DNA of 48,674 bases from Allomuricauda sp. TMED12 (GCA_002167435.2 NHBR02000063.1:1-48674); one strand, 5' to 3'. Counted from the stretch's first letter, positions 1-9,233 are shown. Translations and numbers: made by a program. The notes: generated from the sequence alone by a model not told the origin.

Positions 1-962
1 CCGAGATATTCAATACCTTCTTGTACGAATTCGGTACCACCTTCGATTGCAGCGGCCCCACCCGTCGCTTTAAGTGCGCCAAGTGGTGAACTCACTCCAC
101 CTTTACCAAAAGTGACTTTTGCGCCAAGACGTTCAATCAGTGACACACCTAACGCAGGTACCAATGATTTACCTAAGTCAGCAAGTTCAACGTCTTTACG
201 TTCGTCATTAGCTACACGTTCTTCGGCGATTTCTTCAGTGCGTGACGCAATGTAAGCCGGTAGCGTAAACATTGCGGCAACCATGTCGGGAAGTGATTGT
301 ATACCTTGTTCAGCCACATAACCCGATAAGTTACGTACACTGATGTCACCTTTCAAGCGTTCCCATGTGAATTGTGGTACGTAGTCGTAACCTTGACCTT
401 CACTGACTGCTTTACCCGTTTCAGTAAGAATGCTAGGCATGTCACGCGGTATGTCACGTGTAAAAGACATACCATCTTCACCGATTACGATACCTGGGTT
501 CGGTATACCTAACGTGTCAAACACGTCGCGGATTTCGTCACCCATGTTACCGACCAATTCAATGAAGTTACCGGTTAATGTGTTAACACGGTTAAGTGTA
601 CCACCTGCCCAATTGTCAAAAGTGGACCAGATACCTATATCGTCTTGAATCGCTTTTTCAGTAAGTTTCAGGTTTTCAATATCGTCCACAGCAACAGCCG
701 CGTTGCGCTGGTCAGACATGAAACGTTCAACAGCGGGGAAACCTTCCAGATTACCCACACTGTTGATATATTCGCGTTGTTGAAGTTCGTCACGGTTGCG
801 TTGAACCGTATCAAGAGGAAGTGTCGTTTTAGTTGCTAGTTCAATATCACGGGCCGCTTGTTCGGGGTCCATTTTAACAGCGTTACGAATGTTCAGCGCT
901 GATGTTTTAGGCTGGCGTAACCCTGTGATTTCATCTAGCAGATTTTTATTTTCTTCGTTCAT
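1..962 (-). CDS. Giant ejected polyvalent protein, N-terminal part (runs off the window edge)
   Basis: This frame is open from an ATG at 962 to the window edge, 320 codons without a stop. It follows the gp13-, gp14- and gp15-like genes, so it holds the place of T7 gp16, the large internal virion protein that enters the cell with the DNA. The visible part is mostly helical and acidic near the start (MNEENKNLLDEITGL) and has an alanine- and glycine-rich stretch near its end (GALKATGGAAAIEGG). No signal peptide is seen. The last readable residues (EFVQEGIEYLG) run naturally into the first residues readable at the other window edge (EALASRTSRR) if one base is supplied. I therefore take both as one protein of about 2,546 residues. 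The start lacks a clear Shine-Dalgarno site and abuts a hairpin. The role is inferred from synteny. Confidence 0.85.
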   Translation of the reverse strand, partial: MNEENKNLLDEITGLRQPKTSALNIRNAVKMDPEQAARDIELATKTTLPLDTVQRNRDELQQREYINSVGNLEGFPAVERFMSDQRNAAVAVDDIENLKLTEKAIQDDIGIWSTFDNWAGGTLNRVNTLTGNFIELVGNMGDEIRDVFDTLGIPNPGIVIGEDGMSFTRDIPRDMPSILTETGKAVSEGQGYDYVPQFTWERLKGDISVRNLSGYVAEQGIQSLPDMVAAMFTLPAYIASRTEEIAEERVANDERKDVELADLGKSLVPALGVSLIERLGAKVTFGKGGVSSPLGALKATGGAAAIEGGTEFVQEGIEYL

Positions 963-995
963 CTTAGCAACACGTGATTAGGTTATGTTGCTAAG
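963..995 (-). promoter_or_regulatory. Hairpin abutting the start codon of the giant ejection-protein gene
   Basis: A perfect 10-bp inverted repeat (CTTAGCAACA and TGTTGCTAAG, 13-nt loop) fills almost all of the gap between the gp15-like stop and the ATG of the giant gene. On the minus-strand mRNA the stem ends directly against the ATG. No run of T follows, so it is not a typical terminator. Control of translation or mRNA processing is an inference. Confidence 0.55.
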
Positions 996-1001
996 GTTAA
1001 A

Positions 1002-2597
1002 CTAATTGTCAGTATTGCGCAATTTACGCTCACGTAGCTTATTATATGTTTCGATGATTTCAGCCTGTGACGGTTGGTACCCGTTATCATTGTAATAGTT
1101 TATAACGTCGTTCAACGTGTTCGGGTCTTCTTCACGGATGGTGGTAATAGCGCTTTGGAAATCATCATCGTCCATTTCATAAACGCGCTTCGAACTATCC
1201 CACAAGAAGCCTGGTGACGTTACAACGTCCATCAACTGACGGTCGATAAATTTGTCACGTTCTGCGTCGTCCGGTGTCTTGTTGAAACGTTGAATGTAGT
1301 TGCGACGCCAATCACCCATACGGTTAAGTAATAAGTCTTTAGCTTTTTTATCGGTGATATCCGCTTCGGTCAGTTTACCGTTAATGATTTGAATGTCTGT
1401 TAAACCGTCGTCCACTTCGATAGGTATTGAACCGTCAATAGCAATTTCAGCATATTTAACGCGGTCTGACGGTTTCAACATTGCGCTGTTTTCGCGCAGG
1501 AATTCCACGATTCCTTGATAATCGTCGTTCGCTTTAAGTACAGCAAGTGTCACCAATGCATCACCGTCTGACACGGTACGTGGTTTAGCGGCCTGAGCCT
1601 GAAGCGCACGCATGTTACTACGTGTTGCGCCGTTCATACGATCCCATTTCTCGCGTGGTATGAAATCAATCGTTGCTTTACCTGAAGCGATTTCATCAAC
1701 GTAGTCGTCGTATAACTGTTGTTGTTCTTCCTGTTCAGCTTGTTGTGCACGTTGAAATTGATAATCGAATCGGGTTTCTACGGATTGACGTAATTCGGGA
1801 TCTTTAATCTTACCAATGCGTGATAACGCTTCAGAGCGTGACAGACCTTCATCAATGTACGAATCGCTGATACTGATAGCTTCGTACTCTTTTGTTTCAG
1901 TCTTAGCGTCACGCTCTATACGCGCCCTTAATTCGGCTGGTAAATTGCTAGCCCATGGTTGTTTGAGTGCTTCAATACGTGTGGAAGGGTCCATCGCTTC
2001 GATTCGCGCCTTAGCCACATCGACTCGCCATGCCTGTTTAAGTTTCTCACCTTCTTCGCGGGAATAATACCCGACATCAATAGAAGACTGAATACGGTCT
2101 TCCATGGTGGTGATAGTATCGACGACATTCGTATCTTTTGCAGTAATTGCGGTTTCTCGAAGTGCAGTAAGGTCATTAACCACCGTACCGCGCTCATAAT
2201 CCACTTCTTGCTTGTATGCTTGATTTCTAACACGTTCAGCCCCTTCTTGTATTCGCAACATTCCATTATCGATGAATTCTTGTCGAACCCGTTCGTTTTC
2301 GATTGTGGATGCTGCATCGTTAAGTAATTGTTTAGAGTTTTTACGGAAATCTTGGTCAAAGTTTTGATAATCCGTACGTTCATCATACGAATTTATTTCA
2401 CTTGTGTAACCTGTTAAAAATTCAGTACGTGCTTTACTGGCTTGATAAGAGGCGCGACGTTCACCCATTTCAGACAAACCTTGTCCGATTGACGCAAGAC
2501 CTGCTCCCGCGTTCGACATATCCAGTCGCGCAACGCCACGGTTGCCGCTGAAGTCTGCGACTTGAATATTACGAACATCAGGTAAACGTATAGCCAT
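1002..2597 (-). CDS. Internal virion protein, T7 gp15-like position
   Basis: A 531-residue protein, highly charged and almost wholly helical. It has long coiled-coil-like stretches rich in Glu, Gln and Arg, for example RAQQAEQEEQQQLYDDYVDE. No membrane segment or enzyme motif is visible. It lies between the 148-aa gp14-like gene and the giant gp16-like gene. In T7-type phages the protein at this position joins the internal core and is ejected to help form the trans-envelope channel. I recognise it by position and composition rather than by a diagnostic motif. The ATG follows a GGGG ribosome site, and only one base separates it from the upstream gene. Confidence 0.75.
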   Translation of the reverse strand: MAIRLPDVRNIQVADFSGNRGVARLDMSNAGAGLASIGQGLSEMGERRASYQASKARTEFLTGYTSEINSYDERTDYQNFDQDFRKNSKQLLNDAASTIENERVRQEFIDNGMLRIQEGAERVRNQAYKQEVDYERGTVVNDLTALRETAITAKDTNVVDTITTMEDRIQSSIDVGYYSREEGEKLKQAWRVDVAKARIEAMDPSTRIEALKQPWASNLPAELRARIERDAKTETKEYEAISISDSYIDEGLSRSEALSRIGKIKDPELRQSVETRFDYQFQRAQQAEQEEQQQLYDDYVDEIASGKATIDFIPREKWDRMNGATRSNMRALQAQAAKPRTVSDGDALVTLAVLKANDDYQGIVEFLRENSAMLKPSDRVKYAEIAIDGSIPIEVDDGLTDIQIINGKLTEADITDKKAKDLLLNRMGDWRRNYIQRFNKTPDDAERDKFIDRQLMDVVTSPGFLWDSSKRVYEMDDDDFQSAITTIREEDPNTLNDVINYYNDNGYQPSQAEIIETYNKLRERKLRNTDN

Positions 2598-2598
2598 A

Positions 2599-3045
2599 CT
2601 AACCCCCGAAAACCTTCAACATGCTTGAACCGGCTGACGCTGCATCTTTACCACTTGATAAGAAATTACCAACGCCTTGCATGATACCTTGATTACGCGC
2701 TATACGTCCTTGAAAACGTGCCGCCCGACCTTTGTTACGTAAGCCAGCCGCTTGTTCACCAGCACCAAAAAGTGCTGCTTCTTCGTTGAATTTACCACGT
2801 GATTCAATTTTTGCCGCCCGACGTATCGCCCCAGGGTCTGAATTACTTCCACCTTGTGCAACCGTTGCAGCGGTCAAGTCACCTAAAATACCTTGAACGT
2901 TACGTCTGATATTTTCAGCTTGACGTGTACCTTGCGCTTCAACAGCTTTACCTTGCGCTTCAAGTTGTTTAGCTTCATAACGTGCGGCACGATCTTGACC
3001 GAACCCGCCTACAACGGGGCTAATTACTTTTAATGCCTGTGCCAT
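2599..3045 (-). CDS. Internal virion protein, T7 gp14-like position
   Basis: A 148-residue protein rich in Ala, Gly and Arg. It opens with a glycine-containing apolar segment (VISPVVGGFG), continues with a basic helical repeat (RYEAKQLEAQGKAVEAQG) and closes with a glycine/serine-rich tail. Short Ala/Gly-rich proteins of this type sit at the gp14 position of many podoviruses, where gp14 is ejected first and forms an outer-membrane pore. The start has a good GGAAGG site. It overlaps the end of the gp13-like gene by 16 bases, which suggests translational coupling. The function is inferred from position. Confidence 0.7.
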   Translation of the reverse strand: MAQALKVISPVVGGFGQDRAARYEAKQLEAQGKAVEAQGTRQAENIRRNVQGILGDLTAATVAQGGSNSDPGAIRRAAKIESRGKFNEEAALFGAGEQAAGLRNKGRAARFQGRIARNQGIMQGVGNFLSSGKDAASAGSSMLKVFGG

Positions 3046-3410
3046 ACGAAATACCTTCCGTCTTCGTTAATGTTAAAAAGCTCGAAACCAAGGTGTTTAA
3101 GAAATTGTTCACTTGTTGGTTCATCATCACTCGCTAAAGCATACAACGGTTGATTATAGCTTTCCATTATTTGCAACAATCGTTTAGCGGTTTTAAGTAT
3201 CATTATCGGATATTTACGCATTTCATCCGTCATAGAGCTAAACACTTGTAAATACGATGAATGCATCACACCCGCTATGGCTAATAGTTCACCATCACGT
3301 TCAACGGCTAAACCACGTAGTGAATTACTATATGGTTCACCGTTGTTGAATTTTAAAATATCAGCTTTGGTTATTGTTCTGATTTCTACTTTCTGATTCT
3401 TCAATGTCAT
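3030..3410 (-). CDS. GNAT-fold protein, T7 gp13-like internal virion protein
   Basis: A 126-residue protein with the outline of a small acetyltransferase (GNAT) fold: an N-terminal strand-helix (VEIRTITKADILKF), a central strand pair (LLAIAGVMHSS) and a C-terminal segment (SEQFLKHLGFELF then GRYFVW). The C-terminal half resembles the same part of T7 gp13, including the order 'x-FL-K-x-x-G'. T7 gp13 is needed for virion assembly although it is hardly present in the particle. The gene overlaps the preceding tail-tube gene by 50 bases. A true acetyltransferase remains possible, but no clear acetyl-CoA-binding R/Q-x-x-G-x-G/A loop is seen, so I prefer the structural role. Confidence 0.65.
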   Translation of the reverse strand: MTLKNQKVEIRTITKADILKFNNGEPYSNSLRGLAVERDGELLAIAGVMHSSYLQVFSSMTDEMRKYPIMILKTAKRLLQIMESYNQPLYALASDDEPTSEQFLKHLGFELFNINEDGRYFVWHRH

Positions 3411-5994
3411 AAACCATCGCCATTATTTTACAAGGGGCTTCACACTTAATGTGTACACGGCTGTCAACATCAAAATCGCCACTAAACTCGAAACTGGGTT
3501 CGTCATACACACTTATTAACCGGTTCAAATCAACTTCTCTACCGCGTTCAATTAATGGTAAAGGGTACAAGTTGTCAGCATTTGAACCGACTAAGAAACC
3601 GGCGCGACATATATCGCGTGCAATCATCCCCACACCTAGTACACGTTTTCGTCTAGTAAGTGTGGAGTAACGTACAAAACCTGACAACTTATTTGATGTG
3701 TATTCACCAGTGTAAGGTAAACCAACCGTGACGTATGTGTGTGATCCGGTAATGTTGATGACACCTGAACCAGGTACCAACTGTTCACCCAACACCGCAC
3801 CGTCTGCCCACACTTTCACCGTTTCACCTGCTAAGTGTTGAAGTCCTGTCAACGTACCACCAGGTGAACTATAACGTTTGTGTGAGTCGTAAGGGTAACG
3901 TGCCACTTGTTCAAATTCAGACAGTCTTTCTAAAAATACCCCATTATTTCGCTGTACAACAATGTAAAGTCTGTCTTCATCATCACTAGGTAAAACTACT
4001 AAGTCTTTCATCGTACCATCAGTATCAAATCGTGACCATGCTTTCACATCTTCAGCATTATCATACGTAAGTACTAAACCTTTACCGTTTTCCAAGATAG
4101 CGAACACACGTGTTTCAGGTTGTCTAGTTACTACTAGCTTGCGTATTTTGGAACCATCTATAATGGATTCATTCAGCGTTAACATATCAATAGCTATGTG
4201 AGAATCACGCCCAGCGTCATACGCTAATTTGAAGACTCGCTTTTTAGCACGCTGCACAAATAAAACATCATCATCGATACGAATAGGTTCGATAGGTGCC
4301 ACACCTTGTGATGAACCAGATTTCAGATTTATATTAGCGTCCGTTAAAACTTCACCGAATGATGATGAACGTACACTTATTTCATCACTGGCCACACCCA
4401 TCAACAAACGTGAACTAATCGCCAGCCAGTCAACTACATCAACAGGGCCGAAACCGATAGTGCGTTGAATGGGTGCGTCACCACCTTCAAGCGTGTCGTC
4501 AAATGAGTTATAAGCATCTGACACACTACCCCATATTCGCGTATTACCGGCCCACCACAAGCGCCCTTCATACAATGCCACAGATGATGGGTACCCGTTA
4601 ACGTCAGACCATTGCCCCTCGTACCAGTCACGTGTCGCAGTTGTAGAGCCGAAATCTTGATAAATCTGTATAGCAACTGATGTTGACGTAACATAACGAG
4701 TGACACGTGCTACACCTTCAATTGAACCACCCGCGTAACTTAGACTAAGGGTGACGGTGCCGCTGGTGTAATCCCCTGCTTTCACGAAAAGACGATAATA
4801 CAGAATACTGTTATCCAGTGTGTCGTCGTATGACTTGAATGTGTTAGACGTGTAACTTTCAACATCTGTCCAAGTCACATCATCCGTGGAGCGCTGTAAC
4901 GTCACCGTAGCGGACGCACCTGAAAGGTTAACATTGATGTTGAACTTGCGTTCTTCTTCAACACCTGTCACGCGTATACCGTTTGTACCGCTTTCTTCAG
5001 CCGTTACAGATTCGGATACAGTCTGACCAGATGAAAGTAACTTATAAAGCGCACCTTCATGTTCCGGTGTGAAATAAGGCGCACTCGAACTTAGTGTACC
5101 GTTACCGCTCAACACACTTGACCGTAAAGTGATGTCAGTATCATTAATGAACCCGAATGGTCCATCGTTGGATTGGTATTTAGTAATAGACCACGATTTC
5201 ACACCGCGACGCTCGACACGATATTGTTGCCCGTTGTTGTAAGCGATGAATACCACATCAGCGGATTGAGTATGACGAATGCTACGGATTTGAGAACTGC
5301 TGATATCCGTAGGTAATTCAAGATTACCGGTACCTTTGAATTGAATACTGTCAACACGCGCATAATATTCCAAACGACTGGATAGAGTGATTGTAACGTC
5401 TGAATCCGGTGTGAAAACCAGTGAGTGAGTACCAGGTGCTAACGAACCCGTGAATATGTCATCACTGTCAGCGCCTGATGTACCGATAGCGATGGTGATA
5501 GGAGCCTCAACCACGACGATTTCAAGCGTATGTTCCGCACCGGTGTCGGTACCTGTCAACGTTTGATAGATTGATGCCTTACCTATACCGGTACCTGCAA
5601 AACGTGCGGTACCATTATCCCAAATGACGAACGCGCCGGTGTCGTTGTTAGTAACCCAACCTGATAAATCCGTCGCGAAGTCACCATTAGTAATGGTATC
5701 GCTGGTGGCAGATGAAGTGATTAACTGTTCATTATCCCAAACGCGTAAACGCTGATCTGTAAATTCAAGTAACGCGGTACTGTCACGTGACGCGAAGAAT
5801 GGAACGAAGTAAACGTCTGATGTGCCAACTTCACCTAAATACTGCATACCTGGACGATACATCATCGGCCCCATACGTGAAGGTATAAAGTTGTTCATAA
5901 ACGCAGCGCTATCACTAACACGGTCTACATCTTCACGTGCTAACAGTAAATCGTCTATTTCACCACGGTTGAATTTGTTATACACCAATCCCAT
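3361..5994 (-). CDS. Tail tubular protein B-like (tail nozzle) protein
   Basis: An 877-residue protein. Its N-terminus (FNRGEIDDLLLAREDVDR, then FIPSRMGPMMYRPGMQYLGE) matches the signature of the large short-tail tube or 'stabilisation' protein of podoviruses: a polar F-x-R-G-E start, then N-F-I-P and R-P-G. The rest is rich in Ser, Thr, Gly and Val with many short beta strands, including an Ig-like stretch around residues 330-440 that could bind a surface. It lies directly after the tail adaptor gene, matching T7 gene 12 after gene 11. Its start codon overlaps the adaptor stop. The 3' end overlaps the gp13-like gene by 50 bases. Confidence 0.85.
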   Translation of the reverse strand: MGLVYNKFNRGEIDDLLLAREDVDRVSDSAAFMNNFIPSRMGPMMYRPGMQYLGEVGTSDVYFVPFFASRDSTALLEFTDQRLRVWDNEQLITSSATSDTITNGDFATDLSGWVTNNDTGAFVIWDNGTARFAGTGIGKASIYQTLTGTDTGAEHTLEIVVVEAPITIAIGTSGADSDDIFTGSLAPGTHSLVFTPDSDVTITLSSRLEYYARVDSIQFKGTGNLELPTDISSSQIRSIRHTQSADVVFIAYNNGQQYRVERRGVKSWSITKYQSNDGPFGFINDTDITLRSSVLSGNGTLSSSAPYFTPEHEGALYKLLSSGQTVSESVTAEESGTNGIRVTGVEEERKFNINVNLSGASATVTLQRSTDDVTWTDVESYTSNTFKSYDDTLDNSILYYRLFVKAGDYTSGTVTLSLSYAGGSIEGVARVTRYVTSTSVAIQIYQDFGSTTATRDWYEGQWSDVNGYPSSVALYEGRLWWAGNTRIWGSVSDAYNSFDDTLEGGDAPIQRTIGFGPVDVVDWLAISSRLLMGVASDEISVRSSSFGEVLTDANINLKSGSSQGVAPIEPIRIDDDVLFVQRAKKRVFKLAYDAGRDSHIAIDMLTLNESIIDGSKIRKLVVTRQPETRVFAILENGKGLVLTYDNAEDVKAWSRFDTDGTMKDLVVLPSDDEDRLYIVVQRNNGVFLERLSEFEQVARYPYDSHKRYSSPGGTLTGLQHLAGETVKVWADGAVLGEQLVPGSGVINITGSHTYVTVGLPYTGEYTSNKLSGFVRYSTLTRRKRVLGVGMIARDICRAGFLVGSNADNLYPLPLIERGREVDLNRLISVYDEPSFEFSGDFDVDSRVHIKCEAPCKIMAMVYDIEESESRNQNNNQS

Positions 5995-7739
5995 TATGGT
6001 CTGCCTCTATTAGGTCCACCCATTGTGCGCGTTCTAGTCCAGTTACCACGTGTCAATAATTGTGGTGGTGATTGTTGTGCGTCAATAGCTCTTACATCAT
6101 TCTTGCGCTGTTCATGTGCTTTAATCACAGCGTTCTTATCAGTATTAGGGAAACGGTTCATTGTGTCGTACGCAATCTTTGCGGCAATGTAACGCTTGAA
6201 CGAAGGTTTCCACTTTTCAGGAAATTGTAACCAATCAGATGATACGTACTTGATGAAGATTTCATCCACGTTGCACATCAACACACCCGCTTCATCTGTG
6301 TAATGTTTGATAGGTGTTTGCATGTATTCGTCATACCACACCCCGTCAAATCGATGTAAGTCGGTAGGTAAATGATGCGCGTACTGATAACCCCATTCAG
6401 TTTCAAGTGCAGGGTCACTGGTGATACGCATCGATGTAGTTGCCCAATGCCACCCGATATCTTCAAGTACCGATTCAACCACACCTGAGTTTACGCAAAT
6501 GTCTAATATTGAACGACGCTGTGAATCATCTTCAATGTTCACCAAGTGTTCTTCACCTAATATCAGTAACGCGTCGTTGTAAATCGCTAACCATTGTGGT
6601 GTGAGTGTGAATGTTGATTTCTTACTACGGGTAGCTGGTTCGTCAGCACCTTCACTAGCAACGGACGTGCTTAACGCGGTTGCGAATTGTTGTTCAACAA
6701 ATTCAAGTCTACCGGCCGCTTCAGGGTTACGTTCAGTTAGAAGTTTAGCGATATAGTTGTAAACAACACGTGTGAACGTCTGCGTCCAATTAGCGTAATC
6801 ATCTAACAGTGAACCGTCGATGTAGCGTACGTAAATCGTTTGATATTCACACGCTATGGTGTCACCTTCACGGATAAAGCGTGCAACAGGTTGGTCGAGT
6901 CGTGGGTCACTGAACACACCAACCAATTCGACAAAGTTTTCAGGTAAGTCAAACACGTTGTCTAGTTCATGCTGGTCAGACTCCACCGACATATTCAGTT
7001 GAACAGTCTTGGTGGCGAATCGAGGCTTAACAAGTTCAGCACTGTATAAATGTGGTTCAAGTGCCCATATCGCGTCTAAATTGTAACGAGCATCAGAATC
7101 ATCGGTTAATGATTTAAGTCGTGGTAGTGACGCAGCGATTAACGCGTTATTGTACAAGCTGAGTTTGAAATCATCATTAGCGCTGTTGACGGGCCGAACA
7201 AGTGGTTCATCACCCTGATTTGATTCAACTGCGATTTTAAGACGTTCTTGATAAACCTGTGACACTTTATCTAAAACATCTGGTTTGATTCGTTCTGAAA
7301 GCTCGAAAGCCATATACGCAATGATTAACCGCGTGAATGAAGCATTCCAGTTGTTTAAATCATCCAGCAACGACTTTTCTACATAACGTAGATATACGAT
7401 GGGTAGTTCACAAAGAATAGTGTTAGCGTCGCGTACGAAACGTTCAACACGCTGGTCGAGTTTACCATCTTGATGAAGTGATACGATATCCACATACCCT
7501 GAAGGTAGCGTGTGTACATACTCGTAATCGTGAACAGTGCTGGTGGTTGGTGATGCGAGTTTTACAAGCTTTGTAGCGAATAAAGGTTTAACTAATTCGC
7601 CGCAGTAGTGGGAAGGTTTCAAATCCCATATTTCGTCGAGCTCGTATCGAGTTTCACGATCTTCAGTTAATGAGGCTAAACGGCGCGAACCAATTAACTG
7701 TAACGCACCGTTGTAGATAGCTAATTGGTCTAGCGCCAT
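5994..7739 (-). CDS. Triplicated tail adaptor (tail tubular protein A-like), three fused domains
   Basis: A 581-residue protein made of three homologous units of about 190 residues. Each opens with the same pattern: LAIYNGALQLIGSRRLASLT, LSLYNNALIAASLPRLKSLT and LAIYNDALLILGEEHLVNIE. In each unit this is followed by a Trp- or Cys-containing segment, an F-x-T-K or W-A-T-T core and a late I-x-Y/V-R-Y or IFIKYV strand. The pattern is that of the podovirus tail adaptor (T7 gp11, P22 gp4 type), which is normally one unit of about 200 residues forming a 12-fold ring below the portal. A triple fusion could form the same ring from four chains. That is inference. Position between capsid genes and the tail tube gene agrees. 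Confidence 0.8.
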   Translation of the reverse strand: MALDQLAIYNGALQLIGSRRLASLTEDRETRYELDEIWDLKPSHYCGELVKPLFATKLVKLASPTTSTVHDYEYVHTLPSGYVDIVSLHQDGKLDQRVERFVRDANTILCELPIVYLRYVEKSLLDDLNNWNASFTRLIIAYMAFELSERIKPDVLDKVSQVYQERLKIAVESNQGDEPLVRPVNSANDDFKLSLYNNALIAASLPRLKSLTDDSDARYNLDAIWALEPHLYSAELVKPRFATKTVQLNMSVESDQHELDNVFDLPENFVELVGVFSDPRLDQPVARFIREGDTIACEYQTIYVRYIDGSLLDDYANWTQTFTRVVYNYIAKLLTERNPEAAGRLEFVEQQFATALSTSVASEGADEPATRSKKSTFTLTPQWLAIYNDALLILGEEHLVNIEDDSQRRSILDICVNSGVVESVLEDIGWHWATTSMRITSDPALETEWGYQYAHHLPTDLHRFDGVWYDEYMQTPIKHYTDEAGVLMCNVDEIFIKYVSSDWLQFPEKWKPSFKRYIAAKIAYDTMNRFPNTDKNAVIKAHEQRKNDVRAIDAQQSPPQLLTRGNWTRTRTMGGPNRGRP

Positions 7740-7785
7740 GTTGTAATACCTTGTTTAGTTGATAATGTTTGACGACCGTGAACTA

Positions 7786-8496
7786 TTAATTATTTATACC
7801 GCCTAGTGTTTCTTCACCTGACACCCAGTCACCATTTTCGTTTTGAGTGTAAAGTTTGCTATCACCGTCCTCAATACCTACGAACGTGCCATGATTACCT
7901 TGACCAGACAGATCTAATACAGTGTTATTCGATGGTGTGTATTCCTGATTAATCGGCATATCCAGCACTAATATACCGGCCTTCTCTATTTGGACCAGGG
8001 ATATTACGCCCATCATAGGAGGTACGCCAGTTTGTCCGTTGTATTGTCTACCAATGCTGTTCAGTACAGGTGTAGAATTACCTACACCGTAGGAATGTAC
8101 TAATGTACTATTTATAGTTACGTTTATATTACCTGAGTCTGCAACTGCTTTCATTACACGTAGTTTATTACCACCTTTGAGACCCATTGTGTCTCCTCCA
8201 ATGGCACTTATTTCATCAGACAATCCGAAAGTTCTACCATCGTTTAATAGACCAAAACGTGACTGTCCATCTGAGTTTAGTCTATCAGCTAACAAGTACG
8301 CGCCTTGGTCAGGCACTGCTGCCACTACTGTTACTTCCCATTCGGAGTCTGTCGGTAATGATATATCAGGGAATTGTATGTGGTGTGAATTTGTTCCTTG
8401 AAAAGTAGTGAAGTACCGTTGTTCAGGTGCAGCACCGGTACCACCACTTAATGCTGGATTCAACGCATCACTTAAAACAGGTGATAACAACGTCAT
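7786..8496 (-). CDS. Lectin-like (concanavalin A/LamG-type) virion protein
   Basis: A 236-residue beta-rich protein. The central part (HHIQFPDISL, EWEVTVVAAV, RFGLLNDGRTFGLS, INVTINSTLVHSYGVG, VLDLSGQGNHGTFVG) has the alternating strands and the closing 'L-D-L-S-G-x-G-N-H-G-T' phrase typical of concanavalin-like jelly-roll domains in phage surface proteins. It probably decorates the head or neck and binds glycans, but the ligand cannot be read from sequence. It shares a 4-base ATGA overlap with the 79-aa gene upstream, so the two are translated together. About 45 bases separate it from the tail adaptor start. Confidence 0.6.
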   Translation of the reverse strand: MTLLSPVLSDALNPALSGGTGAAPEQRYFTTFQGTNSHHIQFPDISLPTDSEWEVTVVAAVPDQGAYLLADRLNSDGQSRFGLLNDGRTFGLSDEISAIGGDTMGLKGGNKLRVMKAVADSGNINVTINSTLVHSYGVGNSTPVLNSIGRQYNGQTGVPPMMGVISLVQIEKAGILVLDMPINQEYTPSNNTVLDLSGQGNHGTFVGIEDGDSKLYTQNENGDWVSGEETLGGINN

Positions 8497-8732
8497 TTCG
8501 ACAACTCTACAACCGCTGAACCCGTCTTTGTAAGCTTCACTTTACTGGACGTACCCAACGTTAAAGTTTGTGGTTGACCATCTGACAGTGTACCCACATT
8601 AGACCAACGGTTAGATCCGTTAAGTTGTGTTTCTAATGACGCGGTGCCACCATTTAGAAAAGTGCTAACTACGTATTGTCCACCCGTTACTGATTCAATT
8701 TGGTCATTCGTATCTAAAGTATGTACCAACAT
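8493..8732 (-). CDS. Small beta-rich virion-associated protein, unknown
   Basis: A 79-residue protein rich in Thr, Ser, Gly and Val, without charged clusters or Cys. The repeated polar/apolar pattern (YVVSTFLNGGTASLETQL, TLTLGTSSKVKLTKTG) suggests a single small beta-sandwich such as a head decoration or fibre-anchoring domain. It overlaps the lectin-like gene by four bases and may be its partner. I do not recognise the family. Confidence 0.55.
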   Translation of the reverse strand: MLVHTLDTNDQIESVTGGQYVVSTFLNGGTASLETQLNGSNRWSNVGTLSDGQPQTLTLGTSSKVKLTKTGSAVVELSK

Positions 8733-8744
8733 GATTCAACCTCT

Positions 8745-9170
8745 TTATCGATTCATAGCGCGAATGTAGTCATCCAGTTCACGGTGTGCGGTTTTCTTGT
8801 CCGGTAAGTTTTCAAGAATGAACTCACCAGTTTGTAAGTCTTGAACACAAACTCGCTTCGCACCACGTACGGAAATTTTGTAACGGTCGTCGGGTTCGTC
8901 GATATCTTCATTTTCTTCAAACTCGTAGAACTCCAACACCTTGACGCGTACATCAGTACCGCGAACAAACGTTACGAATAGTTTGGCCACAAAAGATTGG
9001 TCGTCAGCGACAACGCGGATTTCGTCACCTTCGCTCAACTTTGATGCGACATTTACAAATAGTTCAGGGCTAGTGATTGTATCGACTGTGATACTCGCAG
9101 CAATGATGCACGAAAACACGCTGAATCTGTGTTCAGCTAATCCGAAATCGCCTGGTAGAATTGGTTGCAT
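8745..9170 (-). CDS. Unknown protein of the head-tail region
   Basis: A 141-residue protein with a beta-rich N-terminal two thirds and a charged acidic stretch (EFEENEDIDEPDDR), ending in a basic helical tail (TAHRELDDYIRAMNR). It lies between the capsid decoration gene and the small beta-rich gene, the place where many podoviruses carry a neck or head-completion protein. No motif identifies it. The start is preceded by a GGAGATA site. A GC hairpin separates it from the capsid genes upstream. Confidence 0.6.
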   Translation of the reverse strand: MQPILPGDFGLAEHRFSVFSCIIAASITVDTITSPELFVNVASKLSEGDEIRVVADDQSFVAKLFVTFVRGTDVRVKVLEFYEFEENEDIDEPDDRYKISVRGAKRVCVQDLQTGEFILENLPDKKTAHRELDDYIRAMNR

Positions 9171-9217
9171 GGTATATCTCCAAAAAGGGGCAGCATCCCG
9201 CTACCCAATGGTAAAGA

Positions 9218-9233
9218 GCCACCCGAAGGTGGC
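9218..9233 (-). terminator. GC-rich hairpin between head and neck genes
   Basis: On the minus-strand transcript this is GCCACC, a UUCG loop and GGTGGC, a very stable tetraloop hairpin followed only by CTCTTTAC. The short T run makes it a weak terminator, attenuator or RNA 3'-end stabiliser. It would set capsid and decoration mRNA apart from the downstream tail genes. Confidence 0.5.
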
